From: Acidobacteriaceae bacterium
Lineage (GTDB): Bacteria; Acidobacteriota; Terriglobia; Terriglobales; Acidobacteriaceae
Length of the DNA stretch: 15,035 nucleotides
Assembly: GCA_027311125.1 (NCBI GenBank)
Contig: DAICZO010000285.1
Coordinates: forward strand, 1-15,035
Direction of reading: 5' to 3'
Below the pieces are notes generated by a model. That model did no database searches, had not been told where the DNA came from, and saw nothing but the letters and a program-made list of their open reading frames with translations. The position numbers and the translations under genes were made by a program. Below, one piece after another: positions 1 to 7,354 of the stretch. Every line of letters begins with the position of its first letter. The stretch's first letter is position 1.

Positions 1-1611
1 GATGTACTTCTTCAGATCGTTGCGGATCTTTTCCTTGATCACGCCGTAGTCCGCCTTCTCTTCGGCACCCGAGGAGTCCAGCGTACGCTGCACAATCTGC
101 TTGGCCTCCGCGATCATGATCGCTTCGTCGATCGCCATGCCGCGAATCACAATCTCCGGCGCCTTCTCCAGCTTGCCCGTACGCTTGTTGATCGCGACGA
201 TCGGCAGCACAATGCCGTCTTCGCTCAGGTGTTTCCGGTCCTTGATCACCACGTCTTCGACCACATCCGTGGACGAGCCGCCAGAGTCGATGCACACGCG
301 TCCCACCGTAACCTTGCCGGTCTTGGTCGCCGTCGTCTTGTCGAACTCCAGAATGTCGCCGTCTTCGATCAGGAAGGTCTTTTCGACGATCCCCACCGAA
401 CCCGCCAGCTCCGCATGACGCTTCAGGTGACGGTAGTCGCCGTGGATCGGGATAAAGAACTTCGGACGGACGAGGTTAATCATCAGCCGCAGCTCTTCCT
501 GGCTGGCGTGGCCGCTGACGTGAATCAGCCCGGCCGTACCATCGTCGTGGATCACCTTGGCATCGCGGCGTTCCAGGTGGTCGATCATCCGGTAGATGGA
601 CTTCTCGTTGCCTGGGATCACCCGCGAGCTCAGCAGCACGGTGTCGCCCGCGTCAATGTGCGCAAACTTGTGGTTGTTGACCGCGGCCCGGCTCAGCGCG
701 CTCATCGGCTCGCCCTGCGTCCCGCTGATCATGATGCAGACCTTGTTCGAAGGCAGGTCGCGAATCTGGCCCGGATTGATGATCAATCCCTGCGGCAGAT
801 CCAGGTAGCCCAGGTCCTGCGCAATCTCGGTGGAGTTGTCCAGCGAACGGCCAATCACAGCCACCTTGCGGCCATGCTGGTGCGCCAGCTCCATCGCCAC
901 CCGAATGCGGTGGATCGACGACGAGAAGCAACTGAAGAACAGCTTCTTCTTGGTCTGCGCGAAGATCTCATCCAGCCGCGGACGAACCGCGCGCTCACTC
1001 GGCGTATAGCCAGGACGATCGACGTTGGTCGAGTCCTGCAGCAACGCCAGCACGCCATGCTTGCCCAGTTCGGCAAACGCGTGCAAATCGAACGGCTTGC
1101 CATCCGGTGGCGAAAGGTCGACCTTGAAGTCGCCCGTATGCAGCACCACGCCCACAGGGGTATGGATCGCCAGCGCAACGCAATCCACCAGCGAGTGCGT
1201 CACCCGGATCGGCATGATCGAGAACGGCCCCAGCGTAAAACGCTTGCCCGGAAGCATCTCAATCAGGTCCGCATCGTCCAGCAGGCGGTGCTCTTCCAGC
1301 TTGCCTTCCACGTAGGCCAGTGTGAACTCGGTTCCGTACACCGGAACGTTCAGTTCACTCAGAATCCACGGCAACCCGCCGATGTGGTCCTCGTGCCCGT
1401 GCGTCAGCACAATAGCGCGAACCTTCGACCGGTTTTCGATCAGGTAGCTGATGTCCGGCACAACAATGTCGACACCCAGTAACTCTTCTTCAGGAAACAT
1501 CAGACCGGCATCGACGACGATAATGTCGTCCTGCCAGCGGAGGACCGTGCAGTTCATACCGAACTCGCCCAGGCCACCCAGCGGAATAATCTTTAATTTA
1601 TCTTGAGCCAT
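1..1611 (-). CDS. rnj: Ribonuclease J (partial, C-terminus cut by the window edge)
   Basis: This encodes a metallo-beta-lactamase/beta-CASP nuclease of the RNase J family, an endo- and 5'-3' exoribonuclease that matures and degrades RNA in the cytoplasm. The ATG is at 1609-1611 and 537 residues are visible; the family is usually about 550-560, so only a short C-terminal tail is missing. The N-terminus begins MAQDKLKIIPLGGLGEFG, typical of RNase J. The metal-binding HGHEDH motif is at residues 71-76, followed by GG, and a downstream HTGDFKVD segment supplies further ligands. The beta-CASP part includes a SGTQGEP segment and a GHASQEE segment. It lies 129 bp downstream of dapD. The Shine-Dalgarno is weak (GAGA close to the ATG) and I could not identify a convincing promoter in the gap, so cotranscription with dapA-dapD is possible but unproven. 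Confidence 0.96.
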   Translation of the reverse strand, partial: MAQDKLKIIPLGGLGEFGMNCTVLRWQDDIIVVDAGLMFPEEELLGVDIVVPDISYLIENRSKVRAIVLTHGHEDHIGGLPWILSELNVPVYGTEFTLAYVEGKLEEHRLLDDADLIEMLPGKRFTLGPFSIMPIRVTHSLVDCVALAIHTPVGVVLHTGDFKVDLSPPDGKPFDLHAFAELGKHGVLALLQDSTNVDRPGYTPSERAVRPRLDEIFAQTKKKLFFSCFSSSIHRIRVAMELAHQHGRKVAVIGRSLDNSTEIAQDLGYLDLPQGLIINPGQIRDLPSNKVCIMISGTQGEPMSALSRAAVNNHKFAHIDAGDTVLLSSRVIPGNEKSIYRMIDHLERRDAKVIHDDGTAGLIHVSGHASQEELRLMINLVRPKFFIPIHGDYRHLKRHAELAGSVGIVEKTFLIEDGDILEFDKTTATKTGKVTVGRVCIDSGGSSTDVVEDVVIKDRKHLSEDGIVLPIVAINKRTGKLEKAPEIVIRGMAIDEAIMIAEAKQIVQRTLDSSGAEEKADYGVIKEKIRNDLKKYI

Positions 1612-1740
1612 CAATCTCTAAGTCTACCAGTCTTTAGCCCCAAACCCCGGCTCATCCATTGGTTGGATAACACCATACGCACTCTTACCGGTACGTTTCA
1701 CCACGTTTGCCACACAAATCTCCAGCTTTTGTCCAGCAAA
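1612..1740. other. Intergenic gap between dapD and rnj
   Basis: This 129-bp gap has no open frame that looks like a gene. It contains an 8-bp palindrome TACCGGTA at 1686-1693, a short direct repeat of TCCAGC at 1721-1726 and 1732-1737, and an ATCCA/TGGAT inverted pair near 1658-1672. None forms a clear terminator with a T-tract, and no hexamer pair resembles a good sigma-70 promoter. It may carry the rnj promoter and leader, but the sequence alone does not show it. Confidence 0.4.
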
Positions 1741-2595
1741 TTACCGCAGTAAGTCCTCTAACGCCAGCGAAAGCTCAGTCTTTTCGTCGCGATACTTCAC
1801 AATCACCGGAGTCGCCACAGACAGCCCCCACTCCGCGCCTTTTCCCGTCCGAATGGCCCGCGAACCCGGCACCACCACGGCTCCTTGCGGTATCACCAGC
1901 GGCATCTCCGCCGTCGCCTTGTACACCTCGCCCCGCACCAGGTCGTACACCGGCGTGCCCCGCGTCAGCACCGTTCCTGCCGCCAGCACTGCCCGCCGCC
2001 GCACCACGGTTCCCTCGTAAACCCCTGTGTTTCCACCAATAAGTGCATCATCTTCGATGATCACTGGCGAAGCGTTCACCGGCTCCAGCACGCCGCCAAT
2101 CTGCGCGGCAGCACTCAGATGCACCCGCTTGCCAATCTGCGCGCAGCTACCCACCAGCGCGTGCGAGTCCACCATGGTGCCCTCGTCCACATACGCGCCC
2201 ACGTTCACATAGGCAGGTGGCATCACGACAACACCCTTGGAAACAAAGGCTCCGCTGCGCACGCTGGACCCACCCGGCACCACCCGAACACCATCGGCAA
2301 CCGTAAATCGCCGCGCCGGATACGTCCCCTTATCCACGAACGAAGATCCCTCCGCACAGCCCATCTCGGCCAACTGGCCCAGCCGAAAGCCCAGCAAAAT
2401 CCCTCGTTTTACCCATGCATTCACGCGCCAGCCCAGCGGCAGCGAAGCGTCCGGCTCCGCGGACCGCAGGCTGCCGGTCTCCAGTCCGTAACGCAGCGCA
2501 TAGAACGCTGCCTCCGCCTCGGCCTGCCCGATTGCGGCGGCGCCCTGCGCAAACCAATGCTCAATCTTCGTTTCCAGTGTCTCGCTCACGGTCAC
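1741..2595 (-). CDS. dapD: 2,3,4,5-tetrahydropyridine-2,6-dicarboxylate N-succinyltransferase
   Basis: DapD transfers succinyl from succinyl-CoA to tetrahydrodipicolinate in the succinylase branch of lysine/DAP synthesis. The 284-residue protein is close to the usual length of about 275. It has a helical N-terminal part (about 1-100) and a left-handed beta-helix of hexapeptide repeats (about 105-235). The family-defining block AYVDEGTMVDSHALVGSC at 134-151, then AQIGKRVHLS and IGGVLEP, is diagnostic. The catalytic aspartate of the family corresponds to Asp143. The catalytic glutamate (E189 in E. coli numbering, from memory) aligns with Gly191 here, inside the segment IGGNTGVYEG; see findings. 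The start is a GTG at 2593-2595, supported by an AGGGGA Shine-Dalgarno six bases upstream; a second GTG two codons on is possible. It follows dapA by 50 bp and is probably cotranscribed with it. Confidence 0.95.
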   Translation of the reverse strand: MTVSETLETKIEHWFAQGAAAIGQAEAEAAFYALRYGLETGSLRSAEPDASLPLGWRVNAWVKRGILLGFRLGQLAEMGCAEGSSFVDKGTYPARRFTVADGVRVVPGGSSVRSGAFVSKGVVVMPPAYVNVGAYVDEGTMVDSHALVGSCAQIGKRVHLSAAAQIGGVLEPVNASPVIIEDDALIGGNTGVYEGTVVRRRAVLAAGTVLTRGTPVYDLVRGEVYKATAEMPLVIPQGAVVVPGSRAIRTGKGAEWGLSVATPVIVKYRDEKTELSLALEDLLR

Positions 2596-2645
2596 ACCTA
2601 TCCCCTGATGTTGTGTAGTCTCATCTATCTGCCGCAGCGTCCGCG

Positions 2646-3566
2646 CTAAAACATCCGCAGATCTTCGCCGTTGTAGGGCGCATTGGCCAGCAGTCCCAGC
2701 TCTCCGACGACCGTCTCCAGCTTGCGCCGCGTGGTCACCGTGACAGGAACCATGGGCAGCCGCAGTACGTCTTCGCCGCGTCCCAGCATGGCCATCACGG
2801 CCTTGACCGGCGCGGGGCTCGGCTCCCAGAAGTGTGCCTGCATCAGTCGGAAGAACTGGCGATTGATGCGCCGCGCCGTCGGCCAGTCACTATCCAGCGC
2901 CGCACGAACCATGGCCGCCATCTGCCCCGGAATCGCGTTCGACGCGACCGAGATCAGCCCCGCCCCGCCCAGCGCGAGCACCGGCAGCGCCAGTCCGTCG
3001 TCCCCGGCAAAGACCTTGAAGCTGCGCGGCAGCGTCGTCAGTAACTCGGTAATCTGCGCAATGTTGCCGCTGGACTCCTTGATCCCAATGATGTTCTTGA
3101 CCTCTGCCAGTCGCAGCACCGTCGCTGGCTCCAGATTCACGCCGGTCCGTGCCGGAATGTTGTACAGCAGCACCGGCAGGTCGGTCGCCTCGGCGATCGC
3201 CTTGAAGTGCTGATACTGCCCCTCTTGCCCGGGGCGGTTGTAGTAGGGGTTGGCGGTCAGAATCCCCGAAAGACCATGCACCCCGGCCAGCTTGCGGGCC
3301 TTGGCCACCGCCTCGTGGGTGGCGTTATGGGTGCAGCCGGCAAATACCGGCACCCGTCCACCAGCGGCTCCGACGACTACTTCTACCACCCGTAGCCACT
3401 CCGCTTCCGTCAGTGTGGAAGCCTCGCCCGTGGTGCCGCAAGGAACCAGAAAATCTATCCCGTTTTCAATCTGCCAGTGCACCAGAGTATGCAGCGCAGG
3501 CTCATCGACGCTGCCATCCCTGCGAAAGGGAGTAACCAGCGCTGTTCCACAACCCATCAGTTCCAT
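2646..3566 (-). CDS. dapA: 4-hydroxy-tetrahydrodipicolinate synthase
   Basis: DapA condenses pyruvate with aspartate semialdehyde, the first committed step of DAP/lysine synthesis. The 306-residue TIM-barrel aldolase (usual length about 290-300) shows all key motifs: PCGTTGEASTL at 42-52 with the threonine pair at 45-46, ANPYYNRP at 105-112, catalytic Tyr135 in LLYNIPARTG, Arg140 for the substrate carboxylate, and the Schiff-base Lys163 in IGIKESSG. I chose the ATG at 3564-3566 because it has a GCAGGA Shine-Dalgarno and puts the N-terminus (MELMGCGTALVTPF) where the family begins; the frame stays open upstream to a GTG at 3644, giving 26 unneeded residues. A terminator-like hairpin (3647-3685) lies about 80 bp upstream, so dapA likely starts a new dapA-dapD transcript. 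A weak hexamer pair TTGCGC/GATAAA (3603-3608 and 3579-3584) could be a promoter, but it would leave almost no leader. Confidence 0.96.
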   Translation of the reverse strand: MELMGCGTALVTPFRRDGSVDEPALHTLVHWQIENGIDFLVPCGTTGEASTLTEAEWLRVVEVVVGAAGGRVPVFAGCTHNATHEAVAKARKLAGVHGLSGILTANPYYNRPGQEGQYQHFKAIAEATDLPVLLYNIPARTGVNLEPATVLRLAEVKNIIGIKESSGNIAQITELLTTLPRSFKVFAGDDGLALPVLALGGAGLISVASNAIPGQMAAMVRAALDSDWPTARRINRQFFRLMQAHFWEPSPAPVKAVMAMLGRGEDVLRLPMVPVTVTTRRKLETVVGELGLLANAPYNGEDLRMF

Positions 3567-3646
3567 AATTCCTGCAAGTTTATCGCGTCTGGCCCGCTCC
3601 TGGCGCAACACTTTCAGAACCCTTAGGAAAACTGGTCCCCACACCC

Positions 3647-3685
3647 AAAATCAACGGCCCCGGAGGTTGTGCCCCGGGGCCGTTG
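3647..3685 (-). terminator. Hairpin terminator after the aminotransferase gene
   Basis: A perfect 12-bp inverted repeat, CAACGGCCCCGG, has arms at 3652-3663 and 3674-3685 with a 10-base loop. Read on the minus strand it starts 31 bases after the aminotransferase stop codon, and the second arm is followed by ATTTTGGG. The T-run is short (four), but the very GC-rich stem and its placement between two genes argue for an intrinsic terminator. It separates the aminotransferase transcript from dapA-dapD. Confidence 0.8.
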
Positions 3686-3716
3686 GCGATGTGGTTCCGC
3701 GTGCGATGCGTCCTTA

Positions 3717-4967
3717 CTACCCGCGATACAGCTCGGAGGGTACATGGAACTCCGGCAGATGCAGTGCCGCTGCTCCGTTGACGGTGCCCGGCGTCATCTC
3801 CATGCACTTGACGAAGGCAGTCTGGAACTTCGCCATCTCCTGCCTGGTTCCGACGGTGACGCGGACATAGGTTGGCATGGCGGCCCACGAGCGGCCGATC
3901 GCCACATTCTCCTGTAGCATGGCGTTCTTGAACTCGCCGCCAGGACGCTTCACGTCCACCATGAACATGTTGCCCTGCGAGCCGGGGACGATCTTGTAGC
4001 CCTTCTTGGTCAGGAACTCCAGCGTCTCCGAGCGGATGTCGGCGTTGATCTTCTTGCGCAGCGGCACCAGATCCTTGTCCTGCAGACTGGCACGCGCCCC
4101 TGCCGAACTGGTGATGGAGATGCTCGCCAGGCTGCGGCTTGGACCGCCTACCGTGCCGAACTTCGCAATCAGGTCCGGTCGCGCCACGGCAAACCCTGCC
4201 CGCAGACCCGCCATGCCGTAGATCTTCGAGAACGTCCGCATCACGATAATGTCCTGGTCGGCTGCAACCTGGTCGATCACCGACTCGTCGTTCGAGAAGT
4301 GGTGATACGCCTCGTCCACAATCACTACCGAACCCTTGGGCTTGTTCTTCAGCAGCCACAGAATATCTTCGCGCGGCGTCATGGTTCCGGTTGGGTTATT
4401 CGGATTCACGATGTAGTACGCGCCCGGCGAAGGATGTGCCGCCAGCATCGCCTTCACGTCGTGCGCATACGTCGGGGTAAGCGGAACCGCGAACTTGGGT
4501 GCCTTCATCACATCGGCGGCACGTGGTCCCTGCTCGTAGCTCGGGTCGGCGTAGACCAGCGGCTTGTCCGGCCCGATGTTCGACATCAGCGCCAGATCCA
4601 GCGGCCCGCCGGAGCCGGGGAACAGGGCGGAGTAGCCGCGCTTCAGCCCATAGATCTCGTTGAACGCTGTCAGCGTCTTCATCGTCTCATCGAAGTGGTA
4701 GCGCCCGCCCAGCGAGGCTGTCGTGCAGATGGCCGACAACGCCGACTGCGCCGGGCCCAGTGGATTCTCATTGGAACTGATAATCACCGTGTCCGGCGGA
4801 AGCTGACGCATCTCGCCCATATCGGACACGCCGCGATGGCCTGCCTGCGGAGTCGCCGACGACTGCGACACCGATGCAAATGCAGGAAAAGAAGTAGCCG
4901 CTGAGGCTGCCCCAAGGATGCGCATGAAGTTTCTGCGCGATACACCACTGCTGAGATTCGAGTTCAT
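3717..4967 (-). CDS. Tat-signal HisC-like PLP-dependent aminotransferase
   Basis: This is a fold-type I aminotransferase closest in motif to histidinol-phosphate aminotransferase. NPNNPTG is at 188-194, the PLP aspartate is Asp218 with Tyr221, the Schiff-base lysine is Lys248 in FSKIYGMAGLRAGF, Arg256 is the phosphate arginine, and a C-terminal VRVTVG block carries Arg369. Unlike ordinary HisC it begins with a twin-arginine signal: SRRNFM at 10-15, an alanine-rich hydrophobic stretch to about 29, and a likely cleavage near AFA (29-31). PLP enzymes fold with cofactor before export, which fits Tat. The ATG at 4965-4967 is preferred because AGGAG lies seven bases upstream; a GTG at 5009 in the same frame would add 14 residues ahead of the signal. 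Length from this start is 416. The amino donor and acceptor cannot be read from sequence; a periplasmic amino-acid role or a DapC-like role are both conceivable. Confidence 0.87.
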   Translation of the reverse strand: MNSNLSSGVSRRNFMRILGAASAATSFPAFASVSQSSATPQAGHRGVSDMGEMRQLPPDTVIISSNENPLGPAQSALSAICTTASLGGRYHFDETMKTLTAFNEIYGLKRGYSALFPGSGGPLDLALMSNIGPDKPLVYADPSYEQGPRAADVMKAPKFAVPLTPTYAHDVKAMLAAHPSPGAYYIVNPNNPTGTMTPREDILWLLKNKPKGSVVIVDEAYHHFSNDESVIDQVAADQDIIVMRTFSKIYGMAGLRAGFAVARPDLIAKFGTVGGPSRSLASISITSSAGARASLQDKDLVPLRKKINADIRSETLEFLTKKGYKIVPGSQGNMFMVDVKRPGGEFKNAMLQENVAIGRSWAAMPTYVRVTVGTRQEMAKFQTAFVKCMEMTPGTVNGAAALHLPEFHVPSELYRG

Positions 4968-4981
4968 AGGAGCTCTCCTGG

Positions 4982-4993
4982 ATCGATATCGAT
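4982..4993. promoter_or_regulatory. 12-bp perfect palindrome ahead of the aminotransferase RBS
   Basis: ATCGATATCGAT reads identically on both strands and ends 14 bp before the aminotransferase start codon, immediately upstream of its Shine-Dalgarno. The place suits an operator for a dimeric repressor, but the sequence is two overlapping ATCGAT units and could be chance. No regulator gene is adjacent. Confidence 0.25.
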
Positions 4994-5196
4994 AGGGTGG
5001 AAACGCCACACGGACGAGCCAGAAGGTCAGACGATCTCCTATGCTTCCGATGGGTGTATTCCCGGCTCAGCGGACATGGCTGAAAGAAACCAACTTGGGT
5101 GGGGGCAACATGGGTACAGACGAACCTATACCCGGGTTGAGTCTCACTCTACTCCACTTTTCGCATCGAATCGGGAGAAATAGGCGTTTTCTATGG

Positions 5197-5256
5197 AAAA
5201 GTCGCGGAAATCCCGTGACCGCCCCGGTCAAGGGCGCTGTATCGGCTCTCCGCGAC
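5197..5256 (-). terminator. Terminator-like structured element after the M29 peptidase gene
   Basis: On the minus strand an 8-bp arm GTCGCGGA (5249-5256) pairs with TCCGCGAC (5201-5208), which is followed at once by TTTT (5197-5200). Inside the 40-base interval is a smaller hairpin, TGACC/GGTCA, at 5216-5220 and 5226-5230. It starts 38 bases after the M29 stop codon. The U-run directly after the outer stem fits an intrinsic terminator with a branched or long stem, although the large loop is atypical. It could instead be a structured leader of the next gene. Confidence 0.45.
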
Positions 5257-5294
5257 TACGGTGTACCGTCCTCAGCAGACGTCACTTAGGCAGG

Positions 5295-6575
5295 CTAGAC
5301 CCACTCGCCTTGCCGCATCAGCGGCTCCGTCGTTCCATCGGACTTCACCCCATCCACGTCCATCTGGCCGGAGCCGATCATCCAGTCCACATGGATCAGG
5401 CTGGCGTTCGCGCCGCGTGCTGCCAGTTGTTCGGCGTCCATCGTCTCCCCGTCGATCAGGCAGGTGGAGTACGCCTGACCCAGCGCGATATGGCTCGCGG
5501 CGTTCTCGTCAAACAGCGTGTTCCAGAACAGCACCCCGCTCTGCGCAACCGGCGAGGAGTGCGGCACCAGTGCCACTTCGCCCAGTCGCCGCGCCCCATC
5601 GTCGGTCGAGATCAGCCGATTCAGCACGTCCTCGCCGGCTGTCGCCGTAGCCTTCACAATCTTGCCGCCTTCGAACGTGCAGGTAATGTTCTCGATCAGC
5701 GTCCCCTGGTGCGATAGCGGCTTCGACGCCTTCACAAAGCCATCGACGCGGTCCTTGTGCGGAGTGGTAAAGCACTCCTCGGTAGGAATGTTCGGGTTGC
5801 AGAAGACCCCGTTACCTGACTTGTCGCCACCCCCGGCCCACAGATGATCGTCGGCCAGACCCACCGTCAGGTCTGTCGTCCCATCCGCAGTGCGGAAGCG
5901 CAGGGCGTGATATCGCTTCTCGTTCAGGTAGGCCACGCGCTCGTGCAGGTGCTGGCTGTGCGCCTTCCACGCAGCGACTGGGTCCGCGGAGGTTACGCGC
6001 GACGCCGTGAAGATCGCGTCCCACAGCTTCGCCACGGCCTGCTCCTCCGGCAGAGCAGGGAAGACCAGCTTCGCCCAGGCAGGCGTGGCCGCGGCAACGA
6101 TCGACCAGTTGATCGCGTGGCGCGTAATCAGCTCCATTGCAGGCTTGTTGGCCTTGGAGGCAGCAATGTTGGCCCGCGAGACCTTCGCCGGGTCCTGGCC
6201 CGCCAGCAGTGCCGGATTCGCCCCGGCGATGCCAAGCCGCGCCGCACCATTGCGATAGGCCGTCGCAATACCATCCGCCATCCACTGCGCTGCGTAGTCG
6301 AACGACGCATCCGACGCGTACTGGTAGCGCGCCAGCGCACTCTCATCGTCACCATAGAACGTGGTGACCAGCAACGCGCCAGCCTGATACGCGTGTGCGG
6401 TGATGCGTCGCACCAGCGGAAGCATCTCGACCGATGCGGTAATCAACAGTTCCTGTCCCGCCTGCAGGTTCAGGCCAACGTGTACGGCCACCTGGGCAAA
6501 GCGGTCCAGTTTTTCTTCAAAAGGGAGGGAAGCGAAATCAAACGAGGTGGGCGTGGGCGTTACAGCAGTAGACAT
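5295..6575 (-). CDS. M29 family metallo-aminopeptidase (aminopeptidase T/AmpS/PepS type)
   Basis: This encodes a cytosolic dinuclear-metal aminopeptidase that releases N-terminal amino acids from peptides. The 426 residues match the family length of about 410 plus a short tail, with no signal peptide. The family's metal and catalytic residues all appear at the expected spacing: Glu267 in NIPTEE, Glu333 in LGEVALV, His362 in the FDENAASHIALG block, Tyr369, and His395 with Asp397 in HVDWMIG. The tyrosine commonly seen in the FYNTLFDEN block is a tryptophan here, but it is not the catalytic tyrosine. The ATG at 6573-6575 has AAGGG just upstream. It lies 74 bp downstream of dapB and is probably at the end of the asd-lysC-dapB transcript. 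It is not the M20-family DapE, although it sits in a DAP gene cluster. Confidence 0.92.
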   Translation of the reverse strand: MSTAVTPTPTSFDFASLPFEEKLDRFAQVAVHVGLNLQAGQELLITASVEMLPLVRRITAHAYQAGALLVTTFYGDDESALARYQYASDASFDYAAQWMADGIATAYRNGAARLGIAGANPALLAGQDPAKVSRANIAASKANKPAMELITRHAINWSIVAAATPAWAKLVFPALPEEQAVAKLWDAIFTASRVTSADPVAAWKAHSQHLHERVAYLNEKRYHALRFRTADGTTDLTVGLADDHLWAGGGDKSGNGVFCNPNIPTEECFTTPHKDRVDGFVKASKPLSHQGTLIENITCTFEGGKIVKATATAGEDVLNRLISTDDGARRLGEVALVPHSSPVAQSGVLFWNTLFDENAASHIALGQAYSTCLIDGETMDAEQLAARGANASLIHVDWMIGSGQMDVDGVKSDGTTEPLMRQGEWV

Positions 6576-6649
6576 ACCCTTAGCCTAGAAGTAGCCGCCT
6601 GCACATGGCAAGCGGCTCCAGCCCGGTACCAATGGCGTCGATCAAAAAA

Positions 6650-7336
6650 CTAGATCTGCGTGTACACATCCTGAAAGTCGTAGCAGCCGGTCCGCGTCGC
6701 CAGCCACTCTGCGGCACGCACGGCACCTTCGGCAAAGCCGCGCCGCGAGAACGACTCATGCGTCAGCGCCAGCCGGTCGGACGCGCTGGAAGCCACCAGC
6801 ACATGCGTTCCGGCCGCATCGCCGGTGCGATTAGCCTTGATCGGGATCTCACCCAGCCCGGTCGCAGTCTTCACCACCTCAGACAGGCTCAGCGCTGTTC
6901 CCGACGGCGAGTCCAGCTTGGTCTCATGGTGCGTCTCTTCAATCGAGAAGCTATAGCCAGCAGTCTTCAGCAACTCGCCCATCTTGCCAGCCAGTTGCAA
7001 CATCACCTGCACGCCGATGGAAAAATTGGTCCCATACAGTAGCCCGGCTTGCTTGCGCTCAGCTAACCCGCGCATATCGGCCAGTTTGTCGTACCAGCCC
7101 GTCGTGCCGATCACCATCTTGGCACCGGTCGCCAGGCAGGCACGCATATTTTGCAGTACGGCATCCGGAGCCGTAAAGTCGATCACCACATCGAACCCCG
7201 CCACAAATGGCGGCGTCAACGCACTGGCGGCTGCATTCTCCTTGGCATCCAGCACGTGGACGCTATGGCCACGCTCCGCCGCCACACTCGCCACCAGCTT
7301 GCCTGTCTTGCCATGTCCTAGAACCAGTACTCGCAT
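6650..7336 (-). CDS. dapB: 4-hydroxy-tetrahydrodipicolinate reductase
   Basis: DapB reduces the DapA product to tetrahydrodipicolinate with NAD(P)H. The 228-residue protein is shorter than the usual 265-270. It belongs by look to the short DapB subtype whose N-terminal nucleotide motif is G-x-G-K-x-G (here LGHGKTGK, 6-13) rather than the common GxxGRMG. Asp30 at the end of the second strand (HVLDAK) suggests a preference for NADH. The catalytic and substrate motif is present as ETHHETKLDSPSGTA at 134-148, with His136/His137 and Lys140; serine replaces the usual alanine before PSGT. A GTTGW segment at 78-81 is also typical. The ATG at 7334-7336 is preceded by GGAAGGA. It is 18 bp downstream of lysC, so the two are almost certainly cotranscribed. 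Confidence 0.94.
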   Translation of the reverse strand: MRVLVLGHGKTGKLVASVAAERGHSVHVLDAKENAAASALTPPFVAGFDVVIDFTAPDAVLQNMRACLATGAKMVIGTTGWYDKLADMRGLAERKQAGLLYGTNFSIGVQVMLQLAGKMGELLKTAGYSFSIEETHHETKLDSPSGTALSLSEVVKTATGLGEIPIKANRTGDAAGTHVLVASSASDRLALTHESFSRRGFAEGAVRAAEWLATRTGCYDFQDVYTQI

Positions 7337-7354
7337 CGTGATCCTTCCCCTGCT

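Larger units (their letters stand above)
4968..5294. other. 327-bp intergenic region upstream of the aminotransferase gene
   Basis: This is the largest gap in the window. The end next to the M29 gene stop (5295) contains a terminator-like structure at 5197-5256. The end next to the aminotransferase start contains a 12-bp palindrome (4982-4993) directly ahead of the Shine-Dalgarno. The middle (about 5000-5195) should hold the aminotransferase promoter; a TATAGG hexamer on the minus strand near 5125-5130 is a possible -10 but lacks a good -35. An 82-codon plus-strand frame (5041-5289) fills much of the gap but has no Shine-Dalgarno and no recognisable protein character. I recognise no known riboswitch. 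Confidence 0.5.

Noticed and set aside
229..1482. 417-codon plus-strand open frame
   Set aside because: It is antisense to RNase J, whose minus-strand translation carries all family motifs. The plus-strand product is rich in His, Arg and Gln, as expected from reading GC-rich codons backwards.
3580..4359. 259-codon minus-strand frame overlapping the aminotransferase
   Set aside because: It is a shifted-frame shadow of the aminotransferase gene with low-complexity Gly/Arg/His composition; the true frame has the PLP motifs.
5258..5269. ACGGT-GT-ACCGT inverted repeat near the M29 stop
   Set aside because: Five-base arms with a two-base centre are expected by chance in GC-rich DNA and there is no promoter context.
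5041..5289. 82-codon plus-strand frame in the largest intergenic gap
   Set aside because: It has no Shine-Dalgarno, would be the only plus-strand gene in the window, overlaps the terminator-like repeat and shows no protein-like pattern. It cannot be fully excluded.
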